Both the position numbers and the translations under genes were made by a program. From the NCBI GenBank assembly GCA_000328365.1, contig KB293638.1, positions 212,808-276,807 on the forward strand: a DNA stretch of 64,000 nucleotides. Reading direction: 5' to 3'. This DNA comes from Capitella teleta. Taxonomy: Eukaryota; Annelida; Polychaeta; Capitellidae. This document shows positions 60,122-64,000 of this stretch, piece by piece; within the stretch, counting starts at the first letter, position 1; each line of letters starts with the position of its first letter. Under the pieces are notes generated by a model. The model was given only the letters and a program-made list of their open reading frames with translations, did no database searches and was not told the DNA's origin.

Positions 60122-60331
60122 ATGATCCACAAAGAAGTCTCACAGGGCCTAAAGTTTCAACGGGGTAATTCTTTCCATTGGAGCTTTGAAATTAAGGACC
60201 CAAGGTCAACTGTGCCAAGATCTCTCGCAGGTAATTTGGCAGCGTCACTCCAACAGGTGGGTAGAATGACTTATTACGTCAGTAAGAATAACACAACTGA
60301 CCAGGTTATCCAATTTGAAGAACTTGAATAA
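60122..60331 (+). CDS. Small candidate ORF, unrecognised
   Basis: 69 codons, MIHKEVSQGLKFQRGNSFHW to the acidic end IQFEELE. It may be an isolated exon or a chance frame. There is no upstream acceptor that clearly fits and no family recognised. Confidence 0.2.
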   Translation: MIHKEVSQGLKFQRGNSFHWSFEIKDPRSTVPRSLAGNLAASLQQVGRMTYYVSKNNTTDQVIQFEELE

Positions 60332-63300
60332 CGAAGCCGCAGGATATCACCTCAGAATATCAGGCTGTGAGCTAGGATTTTCTTCCAACTTTTTCAAGGA
60401 TCACAAAAAAGCGCACGGAACGCTTACGTGACAAGAGCGTAGTGACCACAATTTTGATTAAAAAAATCCCACAATAGTCTTGTTTATTAAGTGCATAATA
60501 TGTCCACTTGTCAAAGAAAAAAAAATCTGTAATGAGACACAGAATAGTTATTCTAAGCAATCTAGGAATCTAGAAGCATCCAGGAAGCCGAGGAAGTTTA
60601 GGTCAAGATCCTTGGCCTTTGAGGCTTCATTTGCCCTACCATTTATTCAAAACATCTCTGCATCACGTACGCAGGATAATTACAATCTTTGCATCAAATG
60701 TACTGTGTTTTGATTGGTTTGAATAAAGGTCGTCCACAAATGAGCCATTATAATATTGACAGGAATACATGTTCTTCAGGACAAATTTGTGCATGATATG
60801 CACATAGAATTTGCTGATTATTGTTTTGGTTTTAAGACTGATGACATTATCAACAACAATACTTGTGCACTAGAGAGTGATATTAAACACAAAGCACAAG
60901 AACAGATGACAATCTATACAACGGATTTCCCTATGCCATAAACTAGATCACATTGATCATGCTGTGGGCTAATCATGTCATCTGAAACATGATTGGCTAA
61001 GGCCGTAAAACATATCTAGAATAGCACGAGTTTAGTCCAATGAGAACGGCGCCTCAGAATACGATTAAAAAGTACTGAGATTGGATTGAACTATTTGCTA
61101 AAGAAACAATGCGTTCGGACGATAATTCAATCAAGGAGATAAACCCTCCCGTGAATAACATCACTGAGAAGTTTCCAACATCCCAATGCCGAGAAAGTCC
61201 ACCGCTATTCACATAAAGTATTAATCTCCGTTTGATGACCGAGAATCAAGCTTGTTGCTCTTACAAAGGTTTATCAAACGAGATTAAAAATACGACAACC
61301 AGATAAAATTTCTAGCGTTTTTAAAGTCATGCTATTCATCTAATCAGTGAGTGTCCTACAATAAAACACAACCCGTCCACTGCAGCGAAATCGAGGCGCC
61401 ATTTCTATAGAGTTAGAAAAAGAATGAGGCGTCCCAAAACTGAGATGAGGTGTCCCCAGGACGCACGGACGCATGACTAACAGCATCGGATGGACGTAAT
61501 CAAGAGGGTTAACGAGCCGCCTACGAGTGGCATTCATCGATAAACGCTGACCACAATTACAGTCGGCTACTTTCAATGAACAAAAGCCAAATACTGCTGA
61601 CAGTATACTGAGAGCTAGAGGATACTTAAAGTATAGTTAAAGTATTCGAATAATAAATTATAGTAGACGACTCTTTGGGTCAGAATAAAATTGGCGGTTC
61701 AATGTTGACTTCATAGATAGATAAGCGAGCTGTGTGTGTCGACGCCTATTACTTGCAGTGAGTTTATTGCGTTTTTATCTGTTTGCCAAAGATATAAATT
61801 AAGTTTACATAATAGCACTTGAGTTATTTAACTGATTTCCTTGCATAAACTAAGCACTTGTGAGGCAGCTATTGGTTTTGCTTCCTTGAATTTCACACGT
61901 TATAGAATTGCACGTATACTAGTATAGTAGTATATGTGAAATTCTACTGCAGTGAATTTCGCTGGAATCCACAACCATCTCAAAGAAACGTTAATTGTAC
62001 GACAGATGTGTTGGCTAAAACATTGCGAGCCAGGACAAAGCCAAAGCGAGTGTTTGCATTGTGTAGTTTATTGGTGTCGAGGGCAGGATATGCCAGCGGC
62101 AATATTTTCATCAAGTGCTCGAAGGGGATAGTGACAAAATCGCGATTGAATTGTCGCCAAAAATGCTTTATAAATAGTTAAATACAGCGTTTAACTCTGT
62201 ATGAGCTTGTCGTATATATATATATATTTGCAACTATACAGCCCAACTGCGCATGCATGGGAGCTCTTCTGTCATAATATGCAGTATTTAATTCATTCTG
62301 ATCATAGGATTGTTGGCACAATTTCTCGCGTTTATTTGTTCATTTGGATCGATCAAAGCAAACAGATGGCTCGGTGCCAGCGGCCTCTATAATTGTCGTG
62401 CATCTATGGCCCGCAGTATTCCAATATTCCAGCTTATTGGATCTAAACCTGGTGATGAACAGGTTGCTATTCACCTCAATGGCCAATGACGTGTTCTGCA
62501 CGTCTTATATCACAATCAAAGGTGTGCACGCTTTAATCCAAGGCCCCTCCCCCCTTCCCCCAAATATGTTTTCATATTTGCAGCTGATAATATTTCATAT
62601 CCGTGTCAGGTGAGGGAGTCGCCCCAATGATCGCTTTTGAAGCAGACATATTCCTCGTAAGCGGCACAATTGGAGGCGATTTATACTCGAGTCAAATCGG
62701 GTGAAGTTTAGCTGCATCAACATCATGTCAACAGATCTATTTTGCAAACAAACTCAACCCCTTATATTGGTCCAATCGCTACTTGATCTGCCATTATCAA
62801 CGCCAATAATTGACACGCTAATGTATTTTCATACTTGATGTGTTCTTTTATGTTCGACTGTTTCATCCAACTTTTTATAACTTGATGAGTCGAGATGAAA
62901 ACTCAGCCGAACGATGCCTTCTGGTGTCTGCGTCTAAGAGGGCAGTCTGCAGAGCCTTTGATCTCAGATGTATATATCCGCTGGGTTCATGTATATCCTA
63001 ATTACGTAACGCAACTTCAGTCTCACTTGGCCCTCGTAATGATTAATATATAATTATTGCCGGTAGCAGAGAGTACAAGAGGTGTAATCACGATTCGAGA
63101 CTGCAATACATGATGCAATTGTGATATTATACGTAATGCACGTATGCGTATACGTATACGTATGCGTGGATTATCACGTTTCGCAAAACCCTCAAAAAAT
63201 GTTCAATGGAAGTAAAAGATAAGGTATCAGATTGTTATCGCACAATATAATTAATATAATTAAGACTGATTGAATCGGCCTAATTAAGAACGTAAGAGGT

Positions 63301-64000
63301 GTGCTCTCACCTGCTCTTAGGATGCATACACCACATTAAGTTACAATAGTATAACCATAACTAGATAAGCCTCTGCACAATGCACATACACATAGTAAAG
63401 CATATGAACTATTCCGAAGTTAACCTTATTAACGAAGCAATTATAACACGCACTTACGAAGAAATAATTATGCATTACATAAGGCATAATTACCTTTTAA
63501 CAGCAGAGTGAGGTCCAATTATATCCATGTTAACTGCACTGTATCTATAGACATATATATCAGCTGGCTCTCCGCACAATGCGGGTGACTCTTCTGAGGG
63601 CTGCTGCAGATCACAGTCGTTATTAAAGTACGACGCGCAAGTGGTGACGTCACGATGAAGCGAGGTTCACGAGAGAGCATATGAAGAGGACATCTATGGA
63701 GTGACGCAACCTTTAAATGAGGCAGTCCTTGTACCAAAAGAGGCCTCTTGTCGTCAGGACTGCAGCCGAATGTGGAATGTGACTGGCCGTTTTTATATGT
63801 GGCGTACATTGGAATGTGTGGGCTTGAATTAATAATAAGATTATGAATACATTGAGGAAATGATTGCTGATTAAATCGGCGAATTTGGAAGTGGTTGCTG
63901 TGTGCATATCTCATTATTTTTAGCCCGCGGCTAAACAGCACTTAATGTCATTTATGTTTGCAGTACTAGCATCCTTTTTATTTTGGTCCATAACTCTCGA
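60332..64000. other. AT-rich region without recognised genes
   Basis: Short frames only. Simple-sequence features include a TA run near 62214-62226 and a 14-bp palindrome CGTATACGTATACG near 63148. No terminal-repeat pair, tRNA or conserved protein motif was found. Confidence 0.45.

Noticed and set aside
1-64000. CRISPR arrays, operons or bacterial promoters
   Set aside because: The window has spliced animal genes throughout; the tandem repeats present are not spacer-repeat arrays.

Overview
The window is nuclear DNA of a metazoan, most likely a marine invertebrate; the sequence alone does not fix the phylum. It carries spliced animal genes with many introns of 45-60 bp beside a few of 1-3 kb. 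Gene identities come from reading exons and splice sites by eye. Two runs of N (781-830 and 11949-12084) mark assembly gaps.

Layout. 2180-7213 (+) is protein disulfide isomerase (P4HB) with a KDEL tail. 7.2-17 kb is gene-poor and repeat-rich: diverged tandem units, nested inverted repeats, a LINE remnant, a Ty3/Gypsy scrap, and pieces of hAT-like, piggyBac-like and SAP-domain mobile genes. 17.07-19.87 kb is a tandem array of 11 exon-like cassettes; on the minus strand it lies downstream of a candidate first exon (20387-20197) that is head-to-head with C2orf76 (20620-21306, +). MRPS22 (22040-23499, -) follows, then a 1.15 kb hAT-type element nested in a foldback repeat.

28.3-42.5 kb is gene-dense: a centrin-like EF-hand protein (+), a LEKR1-like coiled-coil protein (+) and NPHP4 (-). 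NPHP4 is a known ciliary transition-zone protein and centrins belong to centrioles and basal bodies, so a cilium theme is a reasonable inference here. 44-47.4 kb holds three hAT-type elements in a row, two with clear 8-bp target duplications. 48.4-50.7 kb is the C12orf4/FERRY3 homologue (+), followed by a TTAA-flanked DNA element whose second copy lies inverted at 831-1481. 52.3-54.2 kb is a leucine-rich-repeat gene with two alternative last exons. 54.8-58.3 kb (-) is an ankyrin-repeat protein with a SOCS-box-like segment and a long Ser/Pro/Arg-rich tail. 58.6-64 kb has only weak candidate exons.

The most unusual signals are the tandem cassette array at 17-20 kb, which can be read as about ten alternative terminal exons behind one first exon, and the smaller two-exon case in the LRR gene. 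Both depend on splice predictions that need transcript data.
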